Shown: piece after piece, positions 6,832-14,049 of the stretch
Position numbering within the stretch: the stretch's first letter is position 1
How the letters are laid out: each line of letters begins with the position of its first letter
IMG/VR virus record: IMGVR_UViG_3300031877_000321
Coordinates: 1-26,629 of that record
Reading direction: 5' to 3' (one strand)
From: a virus
Length of the DNA: 26,629 nucleotides
Position numbers and translations under genes: made by a program
Notes under the pieces: model-generated
What the model was told of the DNA's origin: nothing
The model's input: only the letters and a program-made list of their open reading frames with translations
The model's database searches: none

Positions 6832-7306
6832 ATACATCGCCGTGCTCAAGGCGTTCGCTTTCCACTCCGGCGTTCCACTTGCGGAGTATGTGCGCGACAT
6901 CGTGCATGACCACATTCTCCAAAGAGGTGGCGCTTTCCGGGAAAGAGGTGGCGCTTTGAGAGCTCTGATTAACGCCGGAAAGGCGTGGGTCATCGCCTAC
7001 CATGGATGCGTAGCCATCGCGGCAGGTCTGCCGGGAAAGGAGAGACGCGCTGAACTCGAAAAGCTCACTTGGGAAGCTGTGAAGAAAGCGCACGAGTTCT
7101 TCGAAACCGAGGAAGCCGCCAAGAACGCCAAGTATCGAATGATGGCCCTCCAGGCCATCGCGTTGATCACCCGCGCCGAGGAGGAAATACTCGCGGACAT
7201 GGACAAGGCTGAGGTCGATCAGATCGTTCAACGCATCGAGGCGGCACTAAATGTCATGGACAAGGCTGCTGGACAGATTCCTACGAAAGCTGCTCGCAGC
7301 AAATAG
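6779..7306 (+). CDS. Possible small terminase subunit
   Basis: A 175-residue protein directly upstream of and overlapping the large-terminase ATPase gene, the usual place for the small terminase subunit that recognises DNA for packaging. Residues about 8-46 resemble a ribbon-helix-helix or helical DNA-binding start (KLWVRMPPEYIAVLKAFAFH). The rest is Ala/Glu/Lys-rich helix, which fits oligomerisation. Residues about 49-60 carry a duplicated RGGAxRE motif encoded by a tandem DNA repeat. It starts at a TTG inside the end of the methyltransferase gene. The role comes mainly from position; it could instead be another DNA-binding protein. Confidence 0.45.
   Translation: MVRPRKFTDKLWVRMPPEYIAVLKAFAFHSGVPLAEYVRDIVHDHILQRGGAFRERGGALRALINAGKAWVIAYHGCVAIAAGLPGKERRAELEKLTWEAVKKAHEFFETEEAAKNAKYRMMALQAIALITRAEEEILADMDKAEVDQIVQRIEAALNVMDKAAGQIPTKAARSK
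6921..6957 (+). repeat. Tandem 16-bp direct repeat, possible packaging site
   Basis: AAAGAGGTGGCGCTTT occurs exactly at 6921-6936 and again at 6942-6957, a 21-base period (7 codons), inside the putative small-terminase gene. Each copy begins AAAG and ends CTTT. Packaging (pac) sites of several headful phages such as P22 and SPP1 lie in or next to the small-terminase gene, and SPP1 pac includes repeats. A similar role here is inference; a simple coding duplication is the alternative. Confidence 0.4.
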
Positions 7307-8162
7307 AAAGGCCTCGGCGACCGTATCAACGGAAGCATTCGAGCGCCTGAAAGCCGTCGCTGACGAAGGTATCATAGCTTTCTGCGAGAAAGCCTTGGGA
7401 TTCGAACCCACTGAATACCAGATCGCGTTCCTAGAAGAGACAGCGCAGTTTCAGGCTCAATGCTGGAGCCGGCAATCGGGAAAGGATCACACCGCCGCGA
7501 GCAAGCTGCTATGGTATGCGGTTGAGAATAAGGGAGCACAGTACGCGGTCGTCGGGCCAAGTTTCCGACAGAGCAAACTCGTCATCCGGAAGATCAACAA
7601 CTTCCTACAGAACAAGTTGCCCAAGGACATCCCTTGGCCTGAGATCCTGGTCGGTCGAAAGACGCTGAGAACGAAGGTCCCGCTCGTCAACGGCGCGGTG
7701 ATTGAAGCTTATCCCTGCAATCCTGACACGATCCGCGGTCCAACGCTTGACGGGATCTTGGCGACCGAGTTCAACTTCGTGAAAGACGACGAGGAGATGT
7801 ATGACGCTATCCTGTTTACCCTTGGCACGACAGACGGTTTCTTCATTGCAAACTCGACACCGTGGTCCCGCGACCACACCTTCTACAAGATCATGAATGA
7901 CAGAGACTTTGAAGATTTCAAGCGGTTCCACGTGACTTGGAAGGAAGCGCTCGAACCCAAGGGGCCGCTCAAGAAGAACATCCTTGAGAAAATCAAGAAA
8001 CAACTCGCGTCTGATCCTTGGCGTTTTAGACGCGAAATGTGCGCCGAGTGGAGCGAAGATGAGTCCTGCTGGTTGTCGACGACTCTGATCGGAGGCTGCC
8101 AGGACAGTATGCTTGAGATCCGCGTGATCGATAAGCGACATAGCTTCTGGGTTGCAAACTGA
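7251..8162 (+). CDS. terL: Terminase large subunit, ATPase part (split gene)
   Basis: A 303-residue N-terminal half of a phage large terminase, the motor that pumps DNA into the head. Walker A is SRQSGKD (73-79). The Walker B region is DGILATEF (167-174), with Glu173 as the likely catalytic acid but Thr at the usual Asp. The coupling motif is NSTPWSR (201-207). WRFRREMCAEWSEDE near the end is the usual transition to the nuclease domain. The frame then stops at 8162 after a non-matching tail from about IRVIDKRH. The nuclease half is a separate frame from 8335. The ATG at 7251 overlaps the preceding gene by 56 bases. The two products may associate, or one may be lost. Confidence 0.85.
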   Translation: MSWTRLLDRFLRKLLAANRKASATVSTEAFERLKAVADEGIIAFCEKALGFEPTEYQIAFLEETAQFQAQCWSRQSGKDHTAASKLLWYAVENKGAQYAVVGPSFRQSKLVIRKINNFLQNKLPKDIPWPEILVGRKTLRTKVPLVNGAVIEAYPCNPDTIRGPTLDGILATEFNFVKDDEEMYDAILFTLGTTDGFFIANSTPWSRDHTFYKIMNDRDFEDFKRFHVTWKEALEPKGPLKKNILEKIKKQLASDPWRFRREMCAEWSEDESCWLSTTLIGGCQDSMLEIRVIDKRHSFWVAN

Positions 8163-8334
8163 AGTCTATGATGGGTCATCTGGCTATGGCTAAGTAGAGC
8201 AACGAAACTCCTGTGCCGGCCAGAACCCCGGGACCAATCGTGTCAATAATGCGCCAGAACTCCTCGTCGAAGATCCACAAAGTCGGTCAAGACCTGATGG
8301 TCATTTTCTCACCCATAAGCGTAGTGAGATCGCT
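8163..8334. other. Gap that splits the large terminase gene
   Basis: 172 bases between the two terminase halves. On the plus strand neither half's frame reads through: the ATPase frame stops at 8162, and the nuclease frame has a stop at 8191 then stays open from 8194 but with non-terminase-like sequence until about 8344. There is no transposase, no inverted-repeat pair, and no obvious tRNA or intron core that I can recognise. The only coding-like content is the minus-strand mini-ORF at 8176-8280. Confidence 0.55.
8176..8280 (-). CDS. Mini-ORF with one membrane segment inside split terL
   Basis: A 34-residue frame on the minus strand, from a TTG at 8280 to TGA at 8178-8176, inside the gap that splits the terminase. 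It begins with an acidic, aromatic part (WIFDEEFWRIID), followed by a hydrophobic stretch (GPGVLAGTGVSLLYLAIA) and a terminal Arg. The composition looks like a real small membrane protein more than an antisense shadow. No convincing Shine-Dalgarno is seen, so expression is uncertain. If real, it resembles other small minus-strand genes in gaps of this operon. Confidence 0.3.
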   Translation of the reverse strand: MWIFDEEFWRIIDTIGPGVLAGTGVSLLYLAIAR

Positions 8335-8889
8335 TTGGCCGCTGCGATTCCAGAGCTCAAAGGCGACTTCTATGCCGGCTGCGACCTTGCCAAAAAGGAA
8401 GATTTCAGCGTCGTCGCAGTTCTCAGAAGAGATGAGGATGCGTTTCGTCTCATTCACTTGAACGTGTTCCCGCAAGGAACCGAGTATGTCGGTGTGATCA
8501 ACTACCTCAAAGCTCTCTCCGAGCGACTGAGGACGATTCACCGCTTCTTGGTCGACCAAACAGGTGTCGGCGAAGCCGTCATAGAACAGGCGAAAGGCAC
8601 GGTTCCAAACGTCGAAGGCGTCATCCTGACAGCGCCTGCCAAACAAGAGATCCTAGGCTACCTGAAGCTGATGATGCAGGAGAAGCGCGTGCTCTTCCCC
8701 TACGAACTCGATTTCCTGCAAGAACTGAATGTTGAGCGCTTCGAGCTGTCGAAGTCGGGGCAGATCTTGTTCTCCCACCCGAGTGGAACACATGACGACC
8801 GATTCTGGGCATTCGCGTTGGCCGTGTATGCGACCAGGGCTGGCACGAGCGGAAGCATGATTCCGGTCAAACGATCCGATTCACGATAA
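8335..8889 (+). CDS. terL: Terminase large subunit, nuclease part (split gene)
   Basis: A 184-residue C-terminal half of a large terminase. It is the RNase H-fold nuclease that cuts the concatemer at the start and end of packaging. The acidic metal-binding residues are seen in GCDLAKKEDFSVV (Asp17), LVDQTGVGEAV (Asp74) and THDDRFWAFALAVYA (Asp154/155). The TTG at 8335 is the only start codon after the upstream in-frame stop at 8191; the frame is open from 8194. No strong Shine-Dalgarno precedes it. Compared with one-piece terminases, the domain itself is complete. Only the linker to the ATPase part is broken by about 170-200 bases. Confidence 0.85.
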   Translation: MAAAIPELKGDFYAGCDLAKKEDFSVVAVLRRDEDAFRLIHLNVFPQGTEYVGVINYLKALSERLRTIHRFLVDQTGVGEAVIEQAKGTVPNVEGVILTAPAKQEILGYLKLMMQEKRVLFPYELDFLQELNVERFELSKSGQILFSHPSGTHDDRFWAFALAVYATRAGTSGSMIPVKRSDSR

Positions 8890-8899
8890 AGGAGGAAGA

Positions 8900-8995
8900 A
8901 TGTGTGTCTGTGAGAAAACGACGAGGGAAGGCTGTGACCCCTGCAGAGCCTGTAGCTGCTCCGCCGACAGAGATCCCGCGACGGGTGCCGCGTGA
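8900..8995 (+). CDS. Cys-rich mini-protein (alternative frame)
   Basis: A 31-residue frame whose ATG at 8900 has an ideal ribosome-binding site (AAAGGAGG ending at 8895, 4-base spacer). Six or more Cys residues are packed into about 20 positions (MCVCE, then GCDPCRACSC), which could bind zinc. A GTG at 8904 opens a different, longer frame behind the same site, so only one of the two, or both, may be used. No family is recognised. Confidence 0.35.
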   Translation: MCVCEKTTREGCDPCRACSCSADRDPATGAA

Positions 8996-9044
8996 TCCGT
9001 CAGCCCGCGCTGATCGATCGGCTCAGAACGATCGCTCCGCATGA
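8904..9044 (+). CDS. Small basic Pro/Ala-rich protein
   Basis: A 46-residue frame from a GTG at 8904, behind the AGGAGG at 8890-8895 with an 8-base spacer. It starts VSVRKRRGKAVTP, then has a Pro/Ala-rich middle and an Arg/Asp-rich end. Its stop overlaps the ATG of the next frame as ATGA at 9041-9044, a sign of translational coupling that favours this frame over the Cys-rich one at 8900. It lies between terminase and portal; function unknown. Confidence 0.45.
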   Translation: MSVRKRRGKAVTPAEPVAAPPTEIPRRVPRDPSARADRSAQNDRSA

Positions 9045-9229
9045 GGGTCTTGCGCTTGGCGAGCAGGGAGCGGAGAGCGCGGAGAGCTCTCCCTCGGAAG
9101 CGCAAGGTGAAGCCCAAGACAGAGCGAGTGAAGAGACGCGTACACGAGCGCCAGTTTCTTGTCCCTTCCGCGGGTGCGCCGGCTCCGCTTGAGCAAGGAA
9201 TCCTGATTGCGGTAAGGCGTCCTTGGTGA
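9041..9229 (+). CDS. Small highly basic protein before portal
   Basis: A 62-residue protein whose first 37 residues are nearly half Arg and Lys (for example RERRARRALPRKRKVKPKTE), followed by a neutral tail. It is coupled to the upstream frame by ATGA and overlaps the longest portal frame at its 3' end. Such a basic protein could bind DNA or RNA, for example during packaging, but no family is recognised. GC-rich Arg-rich frames can also arise by chance; the start/stop overlaps on both sides are the main support. Confidence 0.4.
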   Translation: MRVLRLASRERRARRALPRKRKVKPKTERVKRRVHERQFLVPSAGAPAPLEQGILIAVRRPW

Positions 9230-10470
9230 GTATGATGAGTTTTTTCGCTCGAGCGCGGCGTTTCCTAGGGTCTCTCCGCGAGGCAGGCATGATCGTACCT
9301 ATTCACAAAGCCGCAGGCGAGACCGCTCCGATAAGCCTCAGCATCTATCGCGACGCATACCTAAAAGATCCGGCGACCGCAGCCGCGTGCGACTACTTGG
9401 CGGAGCAGGCTGTTGGCGTCGGCATCTTCATCACCTCAGAGAGCCCTCGAGCAAAAGACCTCGCGGACGACTTCAACACTGAAGTCGGCATGGACCAGCT
9501 GCTGATGCAGAACGGGAGGGAATGCGTCTATGCCGGCAATAGCTTCCTCGAGAAAGTCCGTGATGAGAACAAACGCTTGGTGGATCTGAAGCTTCTCCCG
9601 GTCACGAGCATACGGAAGATCAAACGGGACAAGACCACAGGCAAGGTCCAGCAGTATGTGCAGCAACTCGGCGGCGCGACGAACGTGCTGGAGCCCGCGG
9701 ATGTCGTGCATTTCAAGTTTAACGCGCAGGACGGAGAGGCGTTCGGTTCGCCGGTCATCAGGAGCCTACTCGAGAGCTACCAAATCGACGATCGATACAC
9801 GCGTGATAGCTTCCTGAAAATCAAGGCGAAGATGGAGGCTATCATGCCTAAGATCTTCGAGCGGTATGCGGCGCCGAAGAATGTGTGGGTCTTCCCTGGC
9901 GTGAGCGACGCAAAACTGCAGGAATACAAGGCTGCGATCGAGCAGACCCCGCCTGACGAAGATCTTGCGTTCAACCCGAGCGCTCAGGCAACTTTCGACA
10001 TCAAGAGTTTGGTGATTGACCCGCGCGCTCGTTTCGAGGGCTTCGTCAACTACATCGAGTCGCAGTACATCGCGGGCATGCAGACGCCCGTAGTTAAGCT
10101 GTACACGGCCCCGGGGTTCACGGAAGCAAGCGCCACGGTGGCCAAAGAAATTAGCGATCGGAAAATCGCCTTCCTACGCAGGTTCCTCAAGCGTGTCGTC
10201 GAACGTGAGATCTATCGTGACCTGCTCGAGAGCCACGGCATGAAGTGGACGGCTAACCGTGTCACCTTGAACTGGGGAATGGAGCGGCCTGAGCTGAGTT
10301 TCGCGGATATTGTTACGCTCGCGCAGATCAGCGGTCAGACTGGGGTCGCATATGTGACACGGGAGGAGGTCAGGCGCATGCTCCGCAAGTTCGGCTTCGA
10401 AGTCGAAGAGGAACCAGAGCAGCCTGAGCAGCCACCAAGTGAGGAGCAAAAGAGAGGAGAGCCTGAATGA
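9223..10470 (+). CDS. Portal protein
   Basis: A portal protein of the HK97/lambda-like group, about 410 residues. It forms the 12-subunit ring at one head vertex through which DNA enters and leaves. Typical features: an early LKDPATAAACDYLAEQAVGV helix, a central GNSFLEK region after NGRECVYA, RLVDLKLLP, a DVVHFKFN strand, and the long helical stretch around DDRYTRDSFLKIKAKMEAIM. A Glu/Pro-rich tail ends the protein. Position right after terminase and before the capsid protease agrees. The frame opens at TTG 9223; GGTGAG at 9225-9230 suggests the true start may be the ATG at 9235 or 9232. It overlaps the protease gene by 4 bases (ATGA). Confidence 0.85.
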   Translation: MVSMMSFFARARRFLGSLREAGMIVPIHKAAGETAPISLSIYRDAYLKDPATAAACDYLAEQAVGVGIFITSESPRAKDLADDFNTEVGMDQLLMQNGRECVYAGNSFLEKVRDENKRLVDLKLLPVTSIRKIKRDKTTGKVQQYVQQLGGATNVLEPADVVHFKFNAQDGEAFGSPVIRSLLESYQIDDRYTRDSFLKIKAKMEAIMPKIFERYAAPKNVWVFPGVSDAKLQEYKAAIEQTPPDEDLAFNPSAQATFDIKSLVIDPRARFEGFVNYIESQYIAGMQTPVVKLYTAPGFTEASATVAKEISDRKIAFLRRFLKRVVEREIYRDLLESHGMKWTANRVTLNWGMERPELSFADIVTLAQISGQTGVAYVTREEVRRMLRKFGFEVEEEPEQPEQPPSEEQKRGEPE

Positions 10471-11345
10471 GTGAGCAGAAGCAAATTCTAGCCAAGCTGT
10501 TGTGGTTGAAGGAGAGCTTCCAGTGGGCGCCCGACGAATACATTCGCTTCCTACGACAGACCGAGGCGGGAAGCGTTTACCGGGTTCGTGCCATCCATGT
10601 CGCGAAGTCTCTGAACCGGATGGCCTACACGGAGGAAGAGTTACGAGCAGCAGGACGGACGCTGGGCTACCGGCCGCTCAACCTGAACCATGAGCAACCT
10701 CCTCTTCCGTTTCCCGTGAACCGTGTCATCGACTCTGAGTACGAAGACGAATGTGTTGAGGCGCTGATTGTTGTCGCTGATCCCTGCATCATTCAGCTGA
10801 TCGAGGCGAAGAAGATTGTCGGCGTCAGCATTGAAGGCCAGTACCGCTGGGCCGATGTGGTATGCGACGAGTACGAATGCGCGTGGAATCCACACGGCAT
10901 CGTCTTGACGGGTCTGGCGCTCTTGACGCCTGGTGTGGAGCCGGGGGATCCGTTGGCCTCGATTGTGATGAAGAAGAGATTGGAGTCTGAGGGCACAACC
11001 AGTACGGCGCTCATGCAGAGATTGGAGCCCCCGTCATCCGTCATCCCGGGTATGACCTCGCTTGAGGTCGATACCAAACCAAACCAGGGAGGTGTCTTAA
11101 TGGAAAAGAAGGAAGAGGCTACACCTCCACTTGAACCCGCCAAAACCGAACAAGCCCACCCCGTAACAGTGCCAGCAGCCGCGCTGCATGAGGAACCACC
11201 GAGCGCTACCGTCGAAAAGGAGCCGTGCCAAGAGCTCATCGGCAAAGCCAACGAAGAGATAGCGAAGCTACGGGATCAGGTCTCGACTCTCGAGAGCCAG
11301 GTAAGGCTCCTGCAGGAGCGCCGGAAAGGATCTCGAGCAGACTGA
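10467..11345 (+). CDS. Capsid maturation protease with scaffold-like coiled coil
   Basis: A 292-residue protein. Residues about 36-170 match the prohead serine protease fold: NLNHE (His75), KIVGVSIEGQYRWAD (nucleophile Ser121) and GIVLTGLALLTPGVEPGDPL (144-163). It cleaves scaffold and capsid proteins during head maturation. A Pro/Glu-rich linker and a coiled coil (about 252-285, EEIAKLRDQVSTLESQVRLL) follow, as in protease-scaffold fusions. The frame ends at 11345. Skipping one base near 11328 would continue the coiled coil as RKDLEQTEEPAQTIHEA straight into the next frame (11389-12783). It starts with ATGA overlap to the portal gene. Good confidence for the protease; the C-terminal end is uncertain. 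Confidence 0.8.
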   Translation: MSEQKQILAKLLWLKESFQWAPDEYIRFLRQTEAGSVYRVRAIHVAKSLNRMAYTEEELRAAGRTLGYRPLNLNHEQPPLPFPVNRVIDSEYEDECVEALIVVADPCIIQLIEAKKIVGVSIEGQYRWADVVCDEYECAWNPHGIVLTGLALLTPGVEPGDPLASIVMKKRLESEGTTSTALMQRLEPPSSVIPGMTSLEVDTKPNQGGVLMEKKEEATPPLEPAKTEQAHPVTVPAAALHEEPPSATVEKEPCQELIGKANEEIAKLRDQVSTLESQVRLLQERRKGSRAD

Positions 11346-11388
11346 GGAACCCGCGCAGACAATCCATGAAGCCGCTGTCAAGCACCAG

Positions 11389-12783
11389 ATGAGTTACGGT
11401 AAGGCGCCAGTCGAACGCGAATGGGATGCCGACGCTGCTGACGGACGACTGCGCTCCTGGGCAGGCGGACCAGAGAAGGAGAATGTGGACTGGGCGAAGT
11501 ACCGTGAAGGCTTCGCCTGGTACGACGCCGAGAACGCTGAGGTTTTCGGCGCCTACAAGCTCCCGCACCACGACATAATCGACAGCCGACTGAATGTCGT
11601 CTGGCGTGGTGTGGCAGCAGCAGGCGCTGTGGTCCAAGGCGGACGAGGCGGAGCCGACATCCCCGGCGCCGACATGGCCGCCGTCAAAACGCATCTGGCC
11701 CGCCACTATGAGGAGTTCGAGCGTACAGCGCCTTGGGAGCAGCGTGCTTCGGAGGCGGTTCAAGAGAGCGAGAAAGAGCCTCTCGAGAAACCTCAGGAAA
11801 AGGAGGTGGAAGAGAAAATGCCGGAAACCATCACTGAAGGGAAGGCTAGCGCAGGCAAAGGGATCGTTGCAGCTGAGGAAGTTGCCATGATGGACAACAA
11901 CCCACGCAGACAGCTACGTGAAAGCATCGTCAAGCGCTTGAAGGCGGGAAGCCTCAAGGAACAGTGGACCGCGCCTATAGGACTGACACCTGCGCCCGCG
12001 AGCCGACTCAGGAACTTCATCATCGTGAGCGAGATTCTCGTCGGCGCAGCAGGCGACACCGTCACCGTGCCTTATGTCAAGGACTTTGATCTGGACATTC
12101 TCGCGAATGTCGGTGACGCTCTAACTCCTAAGACGGGCCTGCTTGGCACCGTGACCACGACACTCAAGGAAGCCGCAGCAACCACGAATGTGCCGTACGC
12201 GGACATCGAGAAGATGAGTGAGCAGGCCATCGCCGAGCTCGAAGCAAAGTTCGAGCAAGCAGCCTACCGAGCAGAAGACAAGGAACTTGTCAATCTCCTG
12301 TATGCTGACAGCGACGTTCCTGAAGTCGACCACAGCGCCGACGACCCAGCAGACTTCAAGGCAGACTACATCGCGCAAGCACTCGGCAAGATGCTCGCGC
12401 AAGGCAAGGAAGTCAACTTCCTCGACTGCGTCCTAGTGATCAGCGCGAGCATGTATGAGAAACTGCTCGAAGACATTGCGGGCACACAGAGCCTCGCGTT
12501 TGCTAAACCAGACGCGATCCAAGACGGGCAACTCAGGCGACTGATGGGCGTCAATATCTCCATCAGCAACTATCTCCCGAGCGGAGGTACGCCCGCCAAA
12601 TACAGCGCCTACCTGATCCACCACAACGCAGAGGTTCTTACGCCGAAGCGTGAGATACTCATTGAGACTGAGCGTGACACGCAAAACCGAAAAGTCAAGG
12701 TGACAGGCTCGCATACATACGGCCGCGTCGAGCTCGACAACAAAGCCGCCGTCGAGATCAAGACAGCATTCACAACGCTGTAG
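11389..12783 (+). CDS. HK97-fold major capsid protein with N-terminal extension
   Basis: A 464-residue frame of two parts. Residues about 1-118 (REWDADAADGRLRSWA, then WAKYREGFAWYD, then FGAYKLPHHD) match a domain usually found at the end of phage head proteases, not in capsid proteins. Residues 144-464 look like a 321-residue HK97-fold capsid protein. An ATG at 11818 with AGGAGGTG at 11801-11808 (9-base spacer) would start the capsid protein alone and is very likely used. The ATG at 11389 has no good site. The frame is open upstream to 11305, overlapping the protease gene. The extension is then made either by +1 shifting from the protease or not at all. Confidence 0.8.
   Translation: MSYGKAPVEREWDADAADGRLRSWAGGPEKENVDWAKYREGFAWYDAENAEVFGAYKLPHHDIIDSRLNVVWRGVAAAGAVVQGGRGGADIPGADMAAVKTHLARHYEEFERTAPWEQRASEAVQESEKEPLEKPQEKEVEEKMPETITEGKASAGKGIVAAEEVAMMDNNPRRQLRESIVKRLKAGSLKEQWTAPIGLTPAPASRLRNFIIVSEILVGAAGDTVTVPYVKDFDLDILANVGDALTPKTGLLGTVTTTLKEAAATTNVPYADIEKMSEQAIAELEAKFEQAAYRAEDKELVNLLYADSDVPEVDHSADDPADFKADYIAQALGKMLAQGKEVNFLDCVLVISASMYEKLLEDIAGTQSLAFAKPDAIQDGQLRRLMGVNISISNYLPSGGTPAKYSAYLIHHNAEVLTPKREILIETERDTQNRKVKVTGSHTYGRVELDNKAAVEIKTAFTTL
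11801..11820 (+). promoter_or_regulatory. Internal ribosome-binding site and start of capsid protein
   Basis: AGGAGGTG at 11801-11808, nine bases, then ATG at 11818-11820, all in the middle of a long open frame. It is one of the strongest Shine-Dalgarno sequences in the window and sits exactly between the protease-type domain and the capsid domain. Capsid protein is needed in hundreds of copies, so independent initiation here would explain how it is made in excess over the upstream part. Confidence 0.65.
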
Positions 12784-12873
12784 ACCCTTCCCCAATCCTG
12801 ATCGTTGCATCTGAACCTCTTAGACCCGATTATCTTACGGGAGTAGCGTCAGCTTTGCGAAGAGTGAAAGCAC

Positions 12874-13485
12874 TTGCCATATACGACCGCGGCTGAAGTG
12901 CGCAAACGCACGCTCGTCAAGTGGGATAGTCTCAACTATGCAACGAGCCCGCCGGCGCCGTTCGCTGACGAGACAGCGTTCGATAACTGGCTCACGAACA
13001 CAGTCATACCTGAAGCGGAGAAGCTGATCAACGACTATTGTCGCCGCCCAGACTTCTCCGAGCATGCGAATGAAGTGGAGTATTTCGACGGCGATGGTTT
13101 CCGCAAATTCGTGATCGTCAGCAAGAAGCCAATCATCGCCGTGAGCAAGCTTGAGTTCGAGATAAACGAGGACACTTGGAACGAGAGACCTGCTTCATAC
13201 TACAAGATCCAAGGCGACCGCGTCGTCTACAGGACCGTGCTGCCGAAAGGCTTCCAGAATATCCGCGTCACATACAGCTGGGGATTCCCTGAGGTCCCAC
13301 TCGATGTGAGTTACGCAGCCGCCGAGATAGTCGCCCGCTTCGTTCAGAAGCGCGTGGTCTACAAGATGGGCCCGCTCGTGCGCGTCGAGGACTTCCGCGT
13401 CGAACTCGCAAACCCTGACGTTTTCACGGACGATCTCCGCTCGACTCTCGACCACTACCGAAGAGCCATGGCCACAATGGCCTGA
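12874..13485 (+). CDS. Head-tail connector (gp6-like adaptor)
   Basis: A 203-residue protein directly after the capsid gene. It starts PYTTAAEVRKRT and has the acidic helix PEAEKLINDYCRRPDF (about 50-65), then a beta-rich middle (FVIVSKKPIIAVSKLEFEI) and a C-terminal helix. This fits gp6/gp15-type adaptor proteins, which form a ring under the portal. The TTG at 12874 is used; GAGTGA lies just upstream. A 90-base gap with nothing notable separates it from the capsid gene. Confidence 0.55.
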   Translation: MPYTTAAEVRKRTLVKWDSLNYATSPPAPFADETAFDNWLTNTVIPEAEKLINDYCRRPDFSEHANEVEYFDGDGFRKFVIVSKKPIIAVSKLEFEINEDTWNERPASYYKIQGDRVVYRTVLPKGFQNIRVTYSWGFPEVPLDVSYAAAEIVARFVQKRVVYKMGPLVRVEDFRVELANPDVFTDDLRSTLDHYRRAMATMA

Positions 13486-13499
13486 CATGAGAGGATACG

Positions 13500-13715
13500 A
13501 TGATGCACCCAGATGACGAGAGACTGGCGGCAAAAGTCAAGGTGAGGCCGCGAAACGTCAGGGTCTCAGCGCGAGTCTACAGAGCCGCAGAGGGCAGGTG
13601 GGTCGATCTCGGTGTGATAGCCACCACCGAGCGTAGAGTTGGAGTCATGATTAAGTTGCGGGAGGTGATCAATCGATGGCTACTGTTCTTACGCAGGTCG
13701 GGGAAGAATGGATAG
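13500..13715 (+). CDS. Small basic virion-region protein
   Basis: A 71-residue protein rich in Arg and Val with a beta-like middle (NVRVSARVYRAAEGRWVDLG). Two adjacent ATG codons (13500, 13503) follow GAGGATACG; the first is given. Its end overlaps the next gene by 40 bases and contains that gene's GGAGGTGA site. No family is recognised; position suggests a head, neck or assembly role. Confidence 0.45.
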   Translation: MMHPDDERLAAKVKVRPRNVRVSARVYRAAEGRWVDLGVIATTERRVGVMIKLREVINRWLLFLRRSGKNG

Positions 13716-14032
13716 TCGACGTGCTTGACGGCACCGCGCCGGGCACGCAGTACATTGGCTGGGGCACAGGCACAGGAACCGCCTCGAAGTCCGACACCAC
13801 ACTGTTCACCGAGGCATCGGAGGCGAGACAAAGCGCAACTCGCTCGCAACCGGTAGCTGACAAGATCCGCTACGTTGCCACTATGACGGCAGACGGCGCG
13901 AAGACCATCACAAACGCCGGTGTCTTGACCGCCTTGACCGCCGGCACCCTGATCATACACGGCGACTTCACCGGGATCCCGCTTCAGCAGAACGACCAGA
14001 TCCAGTTCACGATCGATATGGAGATCACCTAA
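13676..14032 (+). CDS. Small beta-rich virion protein
   Basis: A 118-residue protein, Thr/Gly/Ala-rich and predicted mostly beta. The motif QYIGWGTGTGTAS (about 25-37), then TEASEARQSAT and a C-terminal strand pair (LIIHGDFTGIPLQQNDQIQF), resembles a small structural protein often found in the morphogenesis region of tailed phages. The ATG at 13676 has GGAGGTGA at 13661-13668. It may be a head decoration or fibre component; the exact role is not recognised. Confidence 0.6.
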   Translation: MATVLTQVGEEWIVDVLDGTAPGTQYIGWGTGTGTASKSDTTLFTEASEARQSATRSQPVADKIRYVATMTADGAKTITNAGVLTALTAGTLIIHGDFTGIPLQQNDQIQFTIDMEIT

Positions 14033-14049
14033 GGAGGTGACTCGAAGAA

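Noticed and set aside
8163-8334. A self-splicing or archaeal intron in the terminase gap
   Set aside because: I could not see a group I core or a convincing bulge-helix-bulge, and cannot fold RNA here; left as a test, not a call.
12784-12873. Promoter or terminator after the capsid gene
   Set aside because: An AT-rich stretch (GATTATCTTA) exists, but it is too weak and not matched to an upstream element; no hairpin with T-run is seen.
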